A stretch of 64,000 nt of DNA from contig NZ_CP059163.1 of the NCBI RefSeq assembly GCF_013466785.1, positions 1,612,001 through 1,676,000 on the forward strand, given 5' to 3'. Source of the stretch: Nocardioides marinisabuli (GTDB lineage: Bacteria > Actinomycetota > Actinomycetes > Propionibacteriales > Nocardioidaceae). Below, piece after piece: positions 26,436 through 35,252 of the stretch; positions within the stretch are counted from its first letter, which is position 1; each line of letters begins with the position of its first letter. The position numbers and the translations under genes were made by a program. The notes under the pieces are model-generated. The model was not told the DNA's origin, searched no databases, and saw only the letters and a program-made list of their open reading frames with translations.

Positions 26436-28568
26436 ATGACCTCAGCAGCCTCGGCCACCATCGACCGCACTGCTGCCCGCGAGGCCGCGGAGACCCACCT
26501 GCGCGCGCTCGTCGGGCGCGACGACGCGGTGCTGCGCGAGGACCAGTGGTCGGCGATCGAGGCGCTGGCCGTCGACCGGCGCCGGGCGCTGGTCGTGCAG
26601 CGCACCGGCTGGGGCAAGTCGGCGGTCTACTTCGTCGCGACCCTGCTGCTGCGCGAGCGCGGGGCGGGCCCCACCGTGATCGTGAGCCCCCTGCTGGCGC
26701 TGATGCGCAACCAGATCCAGGCCGCCGAGCGCGCCGGCATCCGGGCGGTGACCATCAACTCGACCAACATCGGCGACTGGGAGCCGATCAACGAGGCCAT
26801 CCAGGCCGGCGAGGTCGACGTGCTGCTGGTCAGCCCCGAGCGGCTCAACAACCCCGGCTTCCGCGACGAGGTGCTGCCCCGGCTCGCGGCCACGTGCGGC
26901 CTGCTGGTAGTCGACGAGGCGCACTGCATCTCCGACTGGGGCCACGACTTCCGCCCCGACTACCGGCGCATCCGCACCCTGCTCGACGACCTCACCGAGG
27001 GCATCCCCGTGCTGGCCACCACCGCGACGGCCAACCAGCGCGTCACCGAGGACGTCCAGCAGCAGCTGGGCCGCGACGTGCTGGTGCTGCGCGGCTCGCT
27101 GGACCGCGAGTCGCTGCGCCTGGGCGTGGTGCACCTCAAGACCGCCGACCAGCGGCTGGCGTGGCTGGCCGACCACCTGGCCGAGCAGCCCGGGTCGGGG
27201 ATCGTCTACTGCCTCACCGTCGCCGCCACCCAGGAGGTCGCCGACTACCTGCGCAGCCGCGGCCACGAGGTGGCGGCGTACTCGGGCCAGACCGAGACCA
27301 CCGAGCGGCAGGCGCTCGAGGGCGACCTCGCCGCCGGGCGGGTCAAGGCGCTGGTCGCGACCTCCGCCCTCGGGATGGGCTTCGACGCCAGCCTCGGCTT
27401 CGTGGTCAACCTGGGCGCGCCCAGCTCGCCGGTGGCCTACTACCAGCAGGTCGGTCGTGCGGGCCGCGGCCTCGACGCACGCAGCGAGTCCGCCACGGTG
27501 GTGCTGCTGCCGGCCGTCGAGGACCGCGACATCTGGGCCTACTTCGCCTCCCTGGCCTTCCCGCGCGAGGAGCAGGTGCGCGAGACGCTCGCCGTGCTGG
27601 CCGAGGAGGGCCGCCCGATGAGCACCGCCGCGCTCGAGACGCGCGTCGAGCTCAACCGCACCCGCCTCGAGACGATGCTCAAGGTGCTCGACGTCGACGG
27701 CGCCGTACGCCGGGTCCGCGGCGGCTGGGAGTCGACCGGGCGCGAGTGGGTCTACGACGAGCCGCGCTACCGCCGCGTCAGCGAGGCCCGCCAGCGCGAG
27801 CAGGACGCGATGCTGGAGTACCTGCGCACCGACCAGTGCCGGATGCTCTTCCTGCGCAGCCAGCTCGACGACCCCGAGGCGCAGCCGTGCGGCCGCTGCG
27901 ACAACTGCGGCGGCCTCGAGCTCTCGACCGACGTCTCGGCCGCGGCGATCGAGGAGGCCCAGGCCCGCCTGGCCCGCCCCGGTGTCCCGGTCGCGCCGCG
28001 CAAGATGTGGCCGACCGGCATGGACCGTCTCGGCATCGAGCTCAAGGGCAAGATCAGCGACGGGGCCGCCGAGGAGGGCCGGGCCGTGGCGCGGCTGACC
28101 GACCTCGGCTACGGCCAGGCGCTGCGCGAGCTGTTCCGCGAGGGCGCCGACGGCGTCGTCGACAAGCCGGTGCCGGTGCCGCTGGTGCAGGCGGTCATCG
28201 AGGTGCTCGGCGATTGGCGCCCGCCGGTCGACGCGATCGTCTCCGTCGAGTCGGTGCGCCGCGGCGAGCTCGTCGACAGCTTGGCCGACGGTCTGTCCCG
28301 CTACCTCGGGGTGCCGCTGCTGGGCACCTGGGCGGTCGTCGACCCCGACGTCGCCCCCGGCCAGGGGTCGATGAACTCCGCCCAGCGGGTCGCCGCCGTG
28401 GGCCGCCGCTTCGACCTGCACGTCGACCCCGGCGCCCTCGAGGGCCGCTCGGTGCTGCTGGTCGACGACCTCACCGACACCGGCTGGACGCTGACCATGG
28501 CCGCCCGGGCGATCCGGCGCGCCGGCGCGGTCGCCGTCCGCCCGTTGGTGCTCGGCGTCTCCGGCTGA
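26436..28568 (+). CDS. recQ: RecQ family ATP-dependent DNA helicase with C-terminal phosphoribosyltransferase-like domain
   Basis: 710 aa. Helicase motif I is GWGKS (58-62), motif II DEAH (160-163) followed by the RecQ signature CISDWGHDFRPDY, motif VI QVGRAGRG, and a zinc site with C468, C485, C488 and C491. Instead of an HRDC domain, the C-terminal 150 residues resemble a type I phosphoribosyltransferase: VDDLTDTGWT at 676-685 is a PRPP-binding-loop match. RecQ unwinds DNA 3' to 5' in recombination and fork repair; what the PRT-like domain does is unknown. Forms of this kind are known in actinobacteria. Confidence 0.93.
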   Translation: MTSAASATIDRTAAREAAETHLRALVGRDDAVLREDQWSAIEALAVDRRRALVVQRTGWGKSAVYFVATLLLRERGAGPTVIVSPLLALMRNQIQAAERAGIRAVTINSTNIGDWEPINEAIQAGEVDVLLVSPERLNNPGFRDEVLPRLAATCGLLVVDEAHCISDWGHDFRPDYRRIRTLLDDLTEGIPVLATTATANQRVTEDVQQQLGRDVLVLRGSLDRESLRLGVVHLKTADQRLAWLADHLAEQPGSGIVYCLTVAATQEVADYLRSRGHEVAAYSGQTETTERQALEGDLAAGRVKALVATSALGMGFDASLGFVVNLGAPSSPVAYYQQVGRAGRGLDARSESATVVLLPAVEDRDIWAYFASLAFPREEQVRETLAVLAEEGRPMSTAALETRVELNRTRLETMLKVLDVDGAVRRVRGGWESTGREWVYDEPRYRRVSEARQREQDAMLEYLRTDQCRMLFLRSQLDDPEAQPCGRCDNCGGLELSTDVSAAAIEEAQARLARPGVPVAPRKMWPTGMDRLGIELKGKISDGAAEEGRAVARLTDLGYGQALRELFREGADGVVDKPVPVPLVQAVIEVLGDWRPPVDAIVSVESVRRGELVDSLADGLSRYLGVPLLGTWAVVDPDVAPGQGSMNSAQRVAAVGRRFDLHVDPGALEGRSVLLVDDLTDTGWTLTMAARAIRRAGAVAVRPLVLGVSG

Positions 28569-28585
28569 GCCGGTCGGTGCCGCGG

Positions 28586-28631
28586 GACGTCATACCTCCC
28601 GCACGCACGGACGTCCCGCCCGGATGACGTC
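28586..28631. repeat. GACGTC palindromic element, copy 2 (inverted)
   Basis: GACGTC at 28586, 28610 and 28626 (spacing 24 then 16), the reverse orientation of the copy at 25865-25910. It lies between recQ and the LLM oxidoreductase and overlaps neither. Confidence 0.8.
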
Positions 28632-28646
28632 CCGGCAGGGCGGGCC

Positions 28647-28652
28647 TAGGGT
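28647..28652 (+). promoter_or_regulatory. -10 box, LLM oxidoreductase
   Basis: TAGGGT, 6 nt before ATG 28659. Confidence 0.6.
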
Positions 28653-28658
28653 CGGGGC

Positions 28659-29537
28659 ATGCGCTTCGGGCTGACGATCCTGACCGACCTGCCGTGGACC
28701 GAGGCCGCGCCGCGGTGGCGGGCGGTGGAGGAGATGGGCTTCGACCACGCCTGGACCTACGACCACCTGGTGTGGGGCGGGCTGCCGGAGAGCCCGTGGA
28801 CGGGGGCGCTGCCCACCCTGGCCGCGGCGGCGGCCACCACCGGCCGGATCGGCCTCGGCACCCTCGTGACCGCGCCCAACTTCCGCCACCCCTACCCGTT
28901 CCTGCGCGACGTGCAGGCGCTCGAGGGCATCGCCGACGGCCGGGTGCTGCTGGGCCTGGGCGTCGGCGGCGACCGCGACTCCCAGGTGCTGGGCGGCGAG
29001 GAGCTGAGCACCCGCGAGCGCGTCGACCGGTTCCAGGAGTTCGTCACCCTGCTGGCGCGGCTGCGCGACGAGGACCACGTCGACGCCGACGGGCGCTGGT
29101 TCGCCACCCGCGACGCGCGCACCCTGCCGCCGCTGCGGCGTACGCCGTTCCTGGTCGCGGCCAACGGCCCCCGCTCGGTGCGCTTCTCGGCGCGGGCCGG
29201 CGACGGCTGGGTGACCACCGGGCCGCACGCCGAGACCACGCTCGACGGCTGGTACGCCGGGCTGGCGCGCTCGCGCGAGATCTACGACGAGGCGCTGGTC
29301 GAGGCGGGGCGCGACCCGGCCACGACGCCGCGCTACCTGCTCGCCGACACCGGCCGCGTGGGCCCCGACGGGTTCGCGCTGGCCAGCGTCGGGGCGTTCG
29401 AGGACATGGCGGGCCGGGCCGCCGAGCTCGGCTTCACCGACCTGGTCACGCACTGGCCGCGCCGCGAGCAGCCCTACGCCGGCGACGAGCGGGTGCTCGA
29501 GCAGGTCGCCGACGCCCTGCCCCGGCTGCGCGGCTGA
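28659..29537 (+). CDS. LLM class flavin-dependent oxidoreductase
   Basis: 292-aa luciferase-like TIM-barrel enzyme: N-terminal MRFGLTILTDLPW, AATTGRIGLGTLVTAPNFRHP, ALEGIADGRVLLGLGVGGD and FLVAANGPRSVRFSARAGDGW are family blocks. Actinobacterial members commonly use F420 rather than FMN. Substrate unknown. ATG lies 6 nt after TAGGGT. Confidence 0.92.
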   Translation: MRFGLTILTDLPWTEAAPRWRAVEEMGFDHAWTYDHLVWGGLPESPWTGALPTLAAAAATTGRIGLGTLVTAPNFRHPYPFLRDVQALEGIADGRVLLGLGVGGDRDSQVLGGEELSTRERVDRFQEFVTLLARLRDEDHVDADGRWFATRDARTLPPLRRTPFLVAANGPRSVRFSARAGDGWVTTGPHAETTLDGWYAGLARSREIYDEALVEAGRDPATTPRYLLADTGRVGPDGFALASVGAFEDMAGRAAELGFTDLVTHWPRREQPYAGDERVLEQVADALPRLRG

Positions 29538-29550
29538 CCGGTCCCCGCCC

Positions 29551-29616
29551 GGCGGGGAACTGGCGCCGGCTCGGCGAGGAACTGGCGCCGGCTCGGCGGG
29601 GAAGTGGCGCCGGCTC
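29551..29616. repeat. 22-bp tandem repeat, family A, locus 2 (three units)
   Basis: Units 29551-29572, 29573-29594 and 29595-29616, each starting GGCG(G/A)GGAA and ending GCGCCGGCTC. The same array, in the same orientation, is at 7270-7332. Lies between convergent genes. Confidence 0.9.
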
Positions 29617-29622
29617 GCGGGC

Positions 29623-30123
29623 TCAGCCCTGGCCGGCGACCAGCAGCTCGAGGGCGGTGGTGCGGTCGAGGCGCTCGCGCACGCTCACCGGCACCTCCTC
29701 GAGCATCCGGTAGGCGGTGAAGAACGAGTCCAGCTCGTCGAGGAAGGCGGGGGCGAGGTCGTCGAGGTCGCGCAGGTGGTCGGCGTGGTGGTCGGTCTCG
29801 GGCACCACGATCAGCTTGGTCTCCGCGATGTCGCCGACCTGGAGCGCGAAGCCCCCGATGACGCGGCAGCGCATGTGCACCCCCGGGAAGGTCGCCTCCT
29901 CCAGCAGCACCAGCGCGTCGAGCGCGTCGCCGTCCTCGCCGTCGGAGCCGATGACGTAGCCGTAGTCGCCGGGGAAGCCGGCCGGGCCGCCCAGGCGCCG
30001 GTCGAACCAGATCTCGCCGTCCTCGGAGGCCTCGTACTTGTTGCGGCTGCCGCGGGGTATCTCCACCACCACGTCGCAGCGGCCGTCGCGGTGCAGCTGG
30101 TCACGGTCCTGGTCGGTGCTCAT
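29623..30123 (-). CDS. ppa: inorganic pyrophosphatase (family I)
   Basis: 166-aa soluble pyrophosphatase that hydrolyses PPi and pulls biosynthetic reactions forward. Signature DGEDGDALDALVL holds the metal-binding aspartates; EIPRGSRNKYE and YGYVIG are further active-site blocks. The ATG at 30123 lies 7 nt after TACGGT; an in-frame ATG upstream (30162) would include that box and was rejected. Confidence 0.96.
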   Translation of the reverse strand: MSTDQDRDQLHRDGRCDVVVEIPRGSRNKYEASEDGEIWFDRRLGGPAGFPGDYGYVIGSDGEDGDALDALVLLEEATFPGVHMRCRVIGGFALQVGDIAETKLIVVPETDHHADHLRDLDDLAPAFLDELDSFFTAYRMLEEVPVSVRERLDRTTALELLVAGQG

Positions 30124-30130
30124 CTGCTCG

Positions 30131-30136
30131 ACCGTA
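30131..30136 (-). promoter_or_regulatory. -10 box, ppa
   Basis: TACGGT, 7 nt before ATG 30123. Confidence 0.6.
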
Positions 30137-30234
30137 GCCGCGCTCGGCCGGTGGCGACTCACCCGTCTGCGACGGCCGCGGGGCGGACCCGGCCGCAGGG
30201 GGGACCTGCCGGGGGATCGGGTGCCCCCGTCAAC

Positions 30235-30240
30235 TAATCT
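30235..30240 (+). promoter_or_regulatory. -10 box, sulfatase
   Basis: TAATCT, 8 nt before GTG 30249. Confidence 0.5.
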
Positions 30241-30248
30241 TCCGCGCT

Positions 30249-31859
30249 GTGAGTCTCGCCCGCCGTCCCGGCCACCGCATCCCTCTGGCCCTAGGCGGGC
30301 TCGTCCTGGGGCTCGGCCTGCTGCCGCTCTCGGGCGCCCTGGTCGCCGGTGCCGGGCCGAGCGGGGCGAGCGAGGCCGCGGGCCCGCCGCCGGTGGCCTC
30401 GGAGGGGATCCGTCCGCTGCCCGAGGTGCAGCGGGCGGCGGCGCCCGACGCGCCCAACGTCGTGCTGATCACCACCGACGACCAGCGGCTCGACGACCTG
30501 CGCCACATGCCGCAGACCCGGAAGCTGCTGGGCCAGCAGGGCGCGGTCTTCAAGGACATGGTCTCCCCGCACCCGCTGTGCTGCCCGGCGCGCGCGGAGA
30601 TCCTCAGCGGCCAGTACGCCCAGAACAACGGGGTGCTCTCCAACGGCGGGGAGTGGGGCGGCTACATGGCGCTGCGCGAGCCCGACAACACGCTGCAGCG
30701 CTGGGTCTACGAGGCCGGCTACCACACCGCGATGATCGGCAAGTTCATCAACTACTGGTTCCCCGACTCCCAGCCGGTGCCGCTGGGCTGGGAGTGGTTC
30801 GACGCGTCGGCGAGGAACTCCTTCGGCTACTACGACTTCGACATGTTCACCAACGGCGAGCGCACCCGCTACGACGACGGCGAGGCCTACTCGACGACGT
30901 ACACCACCAACCGCACCGTGCAGCTCGTCGAGGACTGGAGCGCCGGGCGCGACCCGCTGCGCGACGGCAAGCCCGGCGAGGACAAGCCGTTCTTCATCTG
31001 GACGTCCTACTACGCCCCCCACGGCGAGTGCGGCGAGGGCTCCTGCAAGGTCGGCCCCGCCCCCGAGGCGCGCTACCGCGACCTCTACCCCGACGCGAAG
31101 CCGCCCAGCTTCGCCTCGTCGGCGTACGACGCCCGCCTCGACGACCCCAACCCGCACCTCAAGGGCAAGCGGGTGCTCGACCGCGCGAGGATGACGCAGT
31201 TCCACCGCCAGCGGATCCAGTCGCTGCGCAGCGTCGACGACGGGGTCGCGAGGATCGTGCAGGCGCTGCGCGAGACCGGCGAGCTGGACGACACGCTGGT
31301 CGTCTTCACCTCCGACAACGGCTACCTGCTGGGCGAGCACCGCTACCTGGGCAAGACGCTGGCCTACGAGGAGGCGCTGCGGGTGCCGCTGCTCGTGCGC
31401 GGCCCCGGCATCGCGCCGCGCACGAAGGTCGAGGAGCCGGTGACCACCGTCGACCTGGCCCCCACGATCGTCGACCTCACCGCCGCCGTCCCTGGGCGCA
31501 CCCTCGACGGTCGCAGCCTGCTCGCCGCCGCACGCCAGGAGGGGCCGCGGCTGCGGGCCGACACGGTGCTGGTCCAGGCCGGCGCCCGCTCGGCCAAGGA
31601 CGGCACCGGGCCCTGGATGTTCCGTGGGGTGCGCACCGACCGCTACACGCTCACCAAGTGGGTCAAGCGCTCGGGCCGTCTGCACATCGACCTCTTCGAC
31701 CGCCGCCGCGACCCCGACCAGGTCGACAACCTGGCGGGCAGCCGCGCCTACCGGCCGGTGCGGCGCGAGCTGAAGAAGCGGCTGCGCTCGCTGGTCGGCT
31801 GCGTCGGCAGCGACTGCTTCCGCGAGTTCGGGCCGGTGCCCGACCCGAAGCGCCGCTGA
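30249..31859 (+). CDS. secreted sulfatase-family protein
   Basis: 536 aa with an N-terminal signal region (RIPLALGGLVLGLGLLPLSG). The sulfatase signature LCCPARAEILSG places the formylglycine-forming Cys at 111 (C-x-P-x-R), the metal-binding NVVLITTDDQ lies upstream and VVFTSDNGYLLGEH provides further ligands. Formylglycine requires a formylglycine-generating enzyme, not seen in the window. Substrate unknown. Its end lies 3 bp from the convergent AraC gene. Confidence 0.93.
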   Translation: MSLARRPGHRIPLALGGLVLGLGLLPLSGALVAGAGPSGASEAAGPPPVASEGIRPLPEVQRAAAPDAPNVVLITTDDQRLDDLRHMPQTRKLLGQQGAVFKDMVSPHPLCCPARAEILSGQYAQNNGVLSNGGEWGGYMALREPDNTLQRWVYEAGYHTAMIGKFINYWFPDSQPVPLGWEWFDASARNSFGYYDFDMFTNGERTRYDDGEAYSTTYTTNRTVQLVEDWSAGRDPLRDGKPGEDKPFFIWTSYYAPHGECGEGSCKVGPAPEARYRDLYPDAKPPSFASSAYDARLDDPNPHLKGKRVLDRARMTQFHRQRIQSLRSVDDGVARIVQALRETGELDDTLVVFTSDNGYLLGEHRYLGKTLAYEEALRVPLLVRGPGIAPRTKVEEPVTTVDLAPTIVDLTAAVPGRTLDGRSLLAAARQEGPRLRADTVLVQAGARSAKDGTGPWMFRGVRTDRYTLTKWVKRSGRLHIDLFDRRRDPDQVDNLAGSRAYRPVRRELKKRLRSLVGCVGSDCFREFGPVPDPKRR

Positions 31860-31862
31860 GGC

Positions 31863-32847
31863 TCACCCGGGGGCCGCACCGGCCGACCGGGCCCGCAGCT
31901 GGCCGGGCGTCTCCCCGCGCCAGCGGCGGAAGGCCCGGGTGAAGGCGGTCTCGTCGGAGTAGCCGAGCCGCAGCGCCACGTCGGAGACCCGCTCCCCCTG
32001 CTCGAGCGCCCGCACGGCCAGCTGCTCGAGGGTGCGCTCACGCACCGCCGAGAAGCTCAGGCCGTCCTCGGCCAGCAGCCGGTTGAGGTGGCGCCCGCTG
32101 TGCGCGAGGTGCTCGGCCACGCGCTCGCGGCCCCAGTCGGGGTGGGCCAGCACCACCTCGCGCACCCGCACCGCGAGGTCCTGGCTGCCCAGGCGGGCCA
32201 GGGTGCGGTCGGCCAGCTCGCGCAGGTGGTCGCGCAGCGCCGCGTTGGCCTGCACCAGCGGCAGGTCGAGCTCCTCGGCGTCGAGCACCAGCGCGTCGAC
32301 GGCGGCGCCGAAGCGCACCGGCACGCCCAGCACCGCGGAGTGCGCCGGGTCGGGACCGGGCGCGGGGTGCGCCAGGTCGAGCGCGGACCGCCCCGACGTG
32401 GCCGCCGGTGGCCCACCGGGCCAGGTGCAGCAGCGTCGTCAGCGCCGCCTCGGTGCGCTCCAGCGGGCGTACGGCGAAGTCGTGCTCGAACTCGACGCGC
32501 ACCAGCGGCCCCTCGTGGCGCAGCGAGAACGACCCCGCCCCGATCACCGGTGCGTAGGCGGTCAGCTCCTCGAGGGCCTCGCCGAGGGTGGCGCAGGTGA
32601 CCAGCAGCATCCCGGCGCTGTCGAGGTGCCCGACCTGCATCCGCAGCCCCAGCCGCAGCCCGGCCAGCGGGTCGGCGGCCCCCGCGCAGTACTGCTCCCA
32701 CAGCTCGTCCTGCCAGGCCAGCGGCACCCGCTCGGCGCTGCGCAGCCGGGCGACCAGCGCCTCGTCGAGCGCGATGCCGGTTTCCTGCGCGGCCTGCAGC
32801 AGCGCGCGGGCGTACTGCGCGGTGACCTCGCGCCCGGCTGCCTGCAT
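31863..32847 (-). pseudogene. AraC family regulator, interrupted by a frameshift
   Basis: The N-terminal half (from ATG 32847, arabinose-binding-like domain of OruR/VirS-type regulators, GIALDEALVARLRSAERVPL to LHLARWATGGHVG) and the C-terminal half (ALDLAHPAP...VLGVPVRFG, then the AraC HTH with VSDVALRLGYSDETAFTRAF) are in different frames. Removing one C from the CCCC run at 32391-32394 gives one continuous protein of about 327 aa. As written the DNA-binding domain would not be made. It lies divergent from an FMO operon that it probably regulates. ATG is 6 nt after GATGAT. Confidence 0.85.
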
Positions 32848-32853
32848 GGGCCG

Positions 32854-32859
32854 ATCATC
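32854..32859 (-). promoter_or_regulatory. -10 box, AraC regulator
   Basis: GATGAT, 6 nt before ATG 32847. Confidence 0.5.
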
Positions 32860-32938
32860 CCCCGCCCGTCGCCGCGGCGCGTCCCGGATTGCCGAGCGGC
32901 GCGTCCCGATCGGCCGGGCGGGGCCCCGGCGCCGCTCC

Positions 32939-32944
32939 TAGGGT
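32939..32944 (+). promoter_or_regulatory. -10 box, FMO operon (leadered)
   Basis: TAGGGT about 41 nt before ATG 32986; the leader contains GGGGAGGAG as ribosome site. Confidence 0.55.
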
Positions 32945-32956
32945 GACGTGGGTCAC
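32943..32956. promoter_or_regulatory. GTGAC-N4-GTCAC palindrome in the FMO promoter
   Basis: Short dyad immediately downstream of and overlapping a TAGGGT -10 (32939-32944) of the FMO operon. Possible operator; only 10 paired bases, so modest support. Confidence 0.4.
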
Positions 32957-32985
32957 GGCGCCGCCGTGGCGGGGAGGAGCAGACC

Positions 32986-34338
32986 ATGCAGACGCACGGG
33001 TACGCCGTGGTGGGCGCGGGACCGATGGGGCTGGCGTGCGTGCGCAGCCTGCTGCGGGAGGGCCTGCCGGTCACCGGTCTCGAGCTGCACACCGACGTCG
33101 GCGGGCTCTGGGACATCGAGAACCCGCACTCGACGATGTACGACAGCGCGCACCTGATCTCCTCGCGGCACATGACCGAGTACGCCGAGCACCCGATGGA
33201 CCCCGGCGGCGCGGCGTACCCGCACCACAGCGAGGTGCGCGACTACCTGGCCTCCTACGCCGACCGCTTCGCCCTGCGCGAGCACTACGAGATGGGCACG
33301 CGCGTGGTCTCGGCGCGGCCCCACGAGCTGGGCTGGGAGCTGGTCACCGAGCACGACGGCGAGCAGCGCACCCGCGTCTTCGACGGGCTGCTGGTGGCCT
33401 CCGGCACGCTGCACACCCCGCGCGTCCCGCGCCTGCCCGGCGAGTTCACCGGCACCGTGCTGCACTCCTCGCAGTACCGCTCGCCGTCGGTCTTCACCGG
33501 CCAGCGGGTGCTGGTCGTGGGCTGCGGCAACTCCGGGGCCGACATCGCCGTCGACGCGGTCCACCACGCCGCGAGCGTCGACCTCAGCGTGCGCCGCGGC
33601 TACCACTTCCTGCCCAAGTTCGTCGCCGGTCGCCCCATCGACACCCTGGGCGGCAAGGTGCGCCTGCCGCGCGCGGTCAAGCAGCGCGTCGACGGTGCGC
33701 TGATCCGCGCCCTGGTGGGCCGGCCCAGCGACTACGGCCTGCCCGACCCCGACTACCGGCTCTACGAGTCGCACCCGGTGGTGAACTCGCTGGTGCTGCA
33801 CCACCTCGGCCACGGCGACATCACCGCGCGCCGCGACATCGCCGCGATCGAGGGCCGCCGGGTCACCTTCGGCGACGGCGAGAGCGCGGAGTACGACGTC
33901 CTGCTGCTGGCCACCGGCTACGAGCTCGACTACCCCTACCTCGACCGCGACGACCTGGCCTGGCCCGCGGGCGTCGACGCGCCGCAGCTCTACCTCAACG
34001 TCTTCCACCCCGAGCGCGACGACCTGTTCGTGATGGGGATGGTCGAGGCGACCGGGCTGGGCTGGGAGGGCCGGCACCAGCAGGCGCTGCTGGTGGCCCG
34101 CTACCTGGCGCACCGCCGGGCCGGCACCGGTGCCACCGGCGCCCTCGACCGGGCCCGGCGCGAGCGCGCCACCGAGCGCGAGGACGGCGGCTACGACTAC
34201 CTGCCGCTGGCCCGGATGGCCTACTACGTCGACAAGCAGACCTACCTCGACGCGCTCGCCACGCACCTCGGCGAGCTGCCGGCGCTGGACCCGACGAGCA
34301 CCGCTGTGGTGGGCCCACGCGAGCGGGTGGACGCATGA
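32986..34338 (+). CDS. flavin-containing monooxygenase / Baeyer-Villiger-type
   Basis: 450 aa. FAD motif GAGPMG at 10-15, NADPH motif VVGCGNSG at 177-184, and between them FTGTVLHSSQY (154-164), the FxGxxxHxxxY fingerprint of FMO and Baeyer-Villiger enzymes. It oxygenates heteroatoms or ketones using NADPH and O2. First gene of a four-gene operon; ribosome site GGGGAGGAG before the ATG, -10 TAGGGT at 32939. A divergent AraC gene plus FMO plus SDR recalls the mycobacterial VirS-MymA locus, an analogy only. Confidence 0.92.
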   Translation: MQTHGYAVVGAGPMGLACVRSLLREGLPVTGLELHTDVGGLWDIENPHSTMYDSAHLISSRHMTEYAEHPMDPGGAAYPHHSEVRDYLASYADRFALREHYEMGTRVVSARPHELGWELVTEHDGEQRTRVFDGLLVASGTLHTPRVPRLPGEFTGTVLHSSQYRSPSVFTGQRVLVVGCGNSGADIAVDAVHHAASVDLSVRRGYHFLPKFVAGRPIDTLGGKVRLPRAVKQRVDGALIRALVGRPSDYGLPDPDYRLYESHPVVNSLVLHHLGHGDITARRDIAAIEGRRVTFGDGESAEYDVLLLATGYELDYPYLDRDDLAWPAGVDAPQLYLNVFHPERDDLFVMGMVEATGLGWEGRHQQALLVARYLAHRRAGTGATGALDRARRERATEREDGGYDYLPLARMAYYVDKQTYLDALATHLGELPALDPTSTAVVGPRERVDA

Positions 34339-35252
34339 TCGACATCGCGCTGCCCGACCTGACCCTGCTCAACATCCTGCTCGGGCTGATGATGTTCGGC
34401 GTCGCGCTCAGCCTGCGTCCCGCCGACTTCGTGCGCATCGTCAAAGCGCCCAAGGCCCCGGCCGCCGGGCTGGTGGCGCAGTTCGTGCTGCTGCCGGCCG
34501 GCACCTGCCTGGCCGCGTGGCTGCTGCCCGTCAGCGCCGAGGTCGCGCTCGGGATGATGCTGGTCGCGGCCTGCCCCGGCGGGTCGTTCTCCAACATCCT
34601 GACCTGGCTGGCGCGCGGCAACGTGGCGGTCTCGGTCTCGATGACGGCCGTCTCGAGCCTGGCCGCCACCGTGCTGACCCCCTTCAACTTCGCGCTCTAC
34701 GGCACCCTCAACCCCCGCACCCGCGACCTGATGACCGACATCTCGCTCGACCGGGTCGACCTGCTGCTCCTCGTGCTGCTGGTGCTGGCCCTGCCGATGG
34801 CGCTGGGCATGCTCGTCGGGCGCCGGTTCCCGGGCTTCGCGGCGCGCAGCGAGAAGCCGTGGCGCATCGGCTCGATGCTGGTCTTCCTGGCCTTCGTCGC
34901 GATCGCCTTCGGCAACAACCTCGACCTCTTCCTCGACCAGATCGGCACCTTCTTCTGGGTCGTGGTCGGCCACAACGCGCTGGCGCTGCTGCTGGGCCAG
35001 GCGATCGGCCGCGGCCTGCGGATGCCGGTCAGCGACCGCCGCGCCGTCACCCTCGAGGTCGGCATCCAGAACTCCGGGCTGGGCCTGGTCATCGCCTTCA
35101 CCTTCTTCCCCGAGCTCGGCGGGGCGCTGCTGGTCGCGGCGTTCTGGGGCGTGTGGCACCTGGTCTCCGGGCTCACCCTGGCCCAGGTCTGGTCGCGCCG
35201 CCCGCTGCCCGCCGACGACCCGGTCCACCGCGACCCTGTGGGTGCGCGATGA
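34335..35252 (+). CDS. bile acid:sodium symporter family protein
   Basis: 305 aa with eight or nine membrane helices. The BASS-family blocks LLGLMMFGVALSL, VAACPGGSFSNILTWLARGN and VGIQNSGLGLVIAFTFF are present. Family members move bile acids, pantoate, pyruvate or other organic anions with sodium. ATG overlaps the FMO stop and its stop overlaps the next ATG, so it is tightly coupled; it may import or export the compound processed by the operon. Confidence 0.9.
   Translation: MIDIALPDLTLLNILLGLMMFGVALSLRPADFVRIVKAPKAPAAGLVAQFVLLPAGTCLAAWLLPVSAEVALGMMLVAACPGGSFSNILTWLARGNVAVSVSMTAVSSLAATVLTPFNFALYGTLNPRTRDLMTDISLDRVDLLLLVLLVLALPMALGMLVGRRFPGFAARSEKPWRIGSMLVFLAFVAIAFGNNLDLFLDQIGTFFWVVVGHNALALLLGQAIGRGLRMPVSDRRAVTLEVGIQNSGLGLVIAFTFFPELGGALLVAAFWGVWHLVSGLTLAQVWSRRPLPADDPVHRDPVGAR

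Noticed and set aside
25861-28636. recQ segment as a transposon or insertion sequence with terminal inverted repeats
   Set aside because: No transposase or integrase, no target duplication seen, and the repeat resembles a dispersed palindromic element; kept only as a finding.
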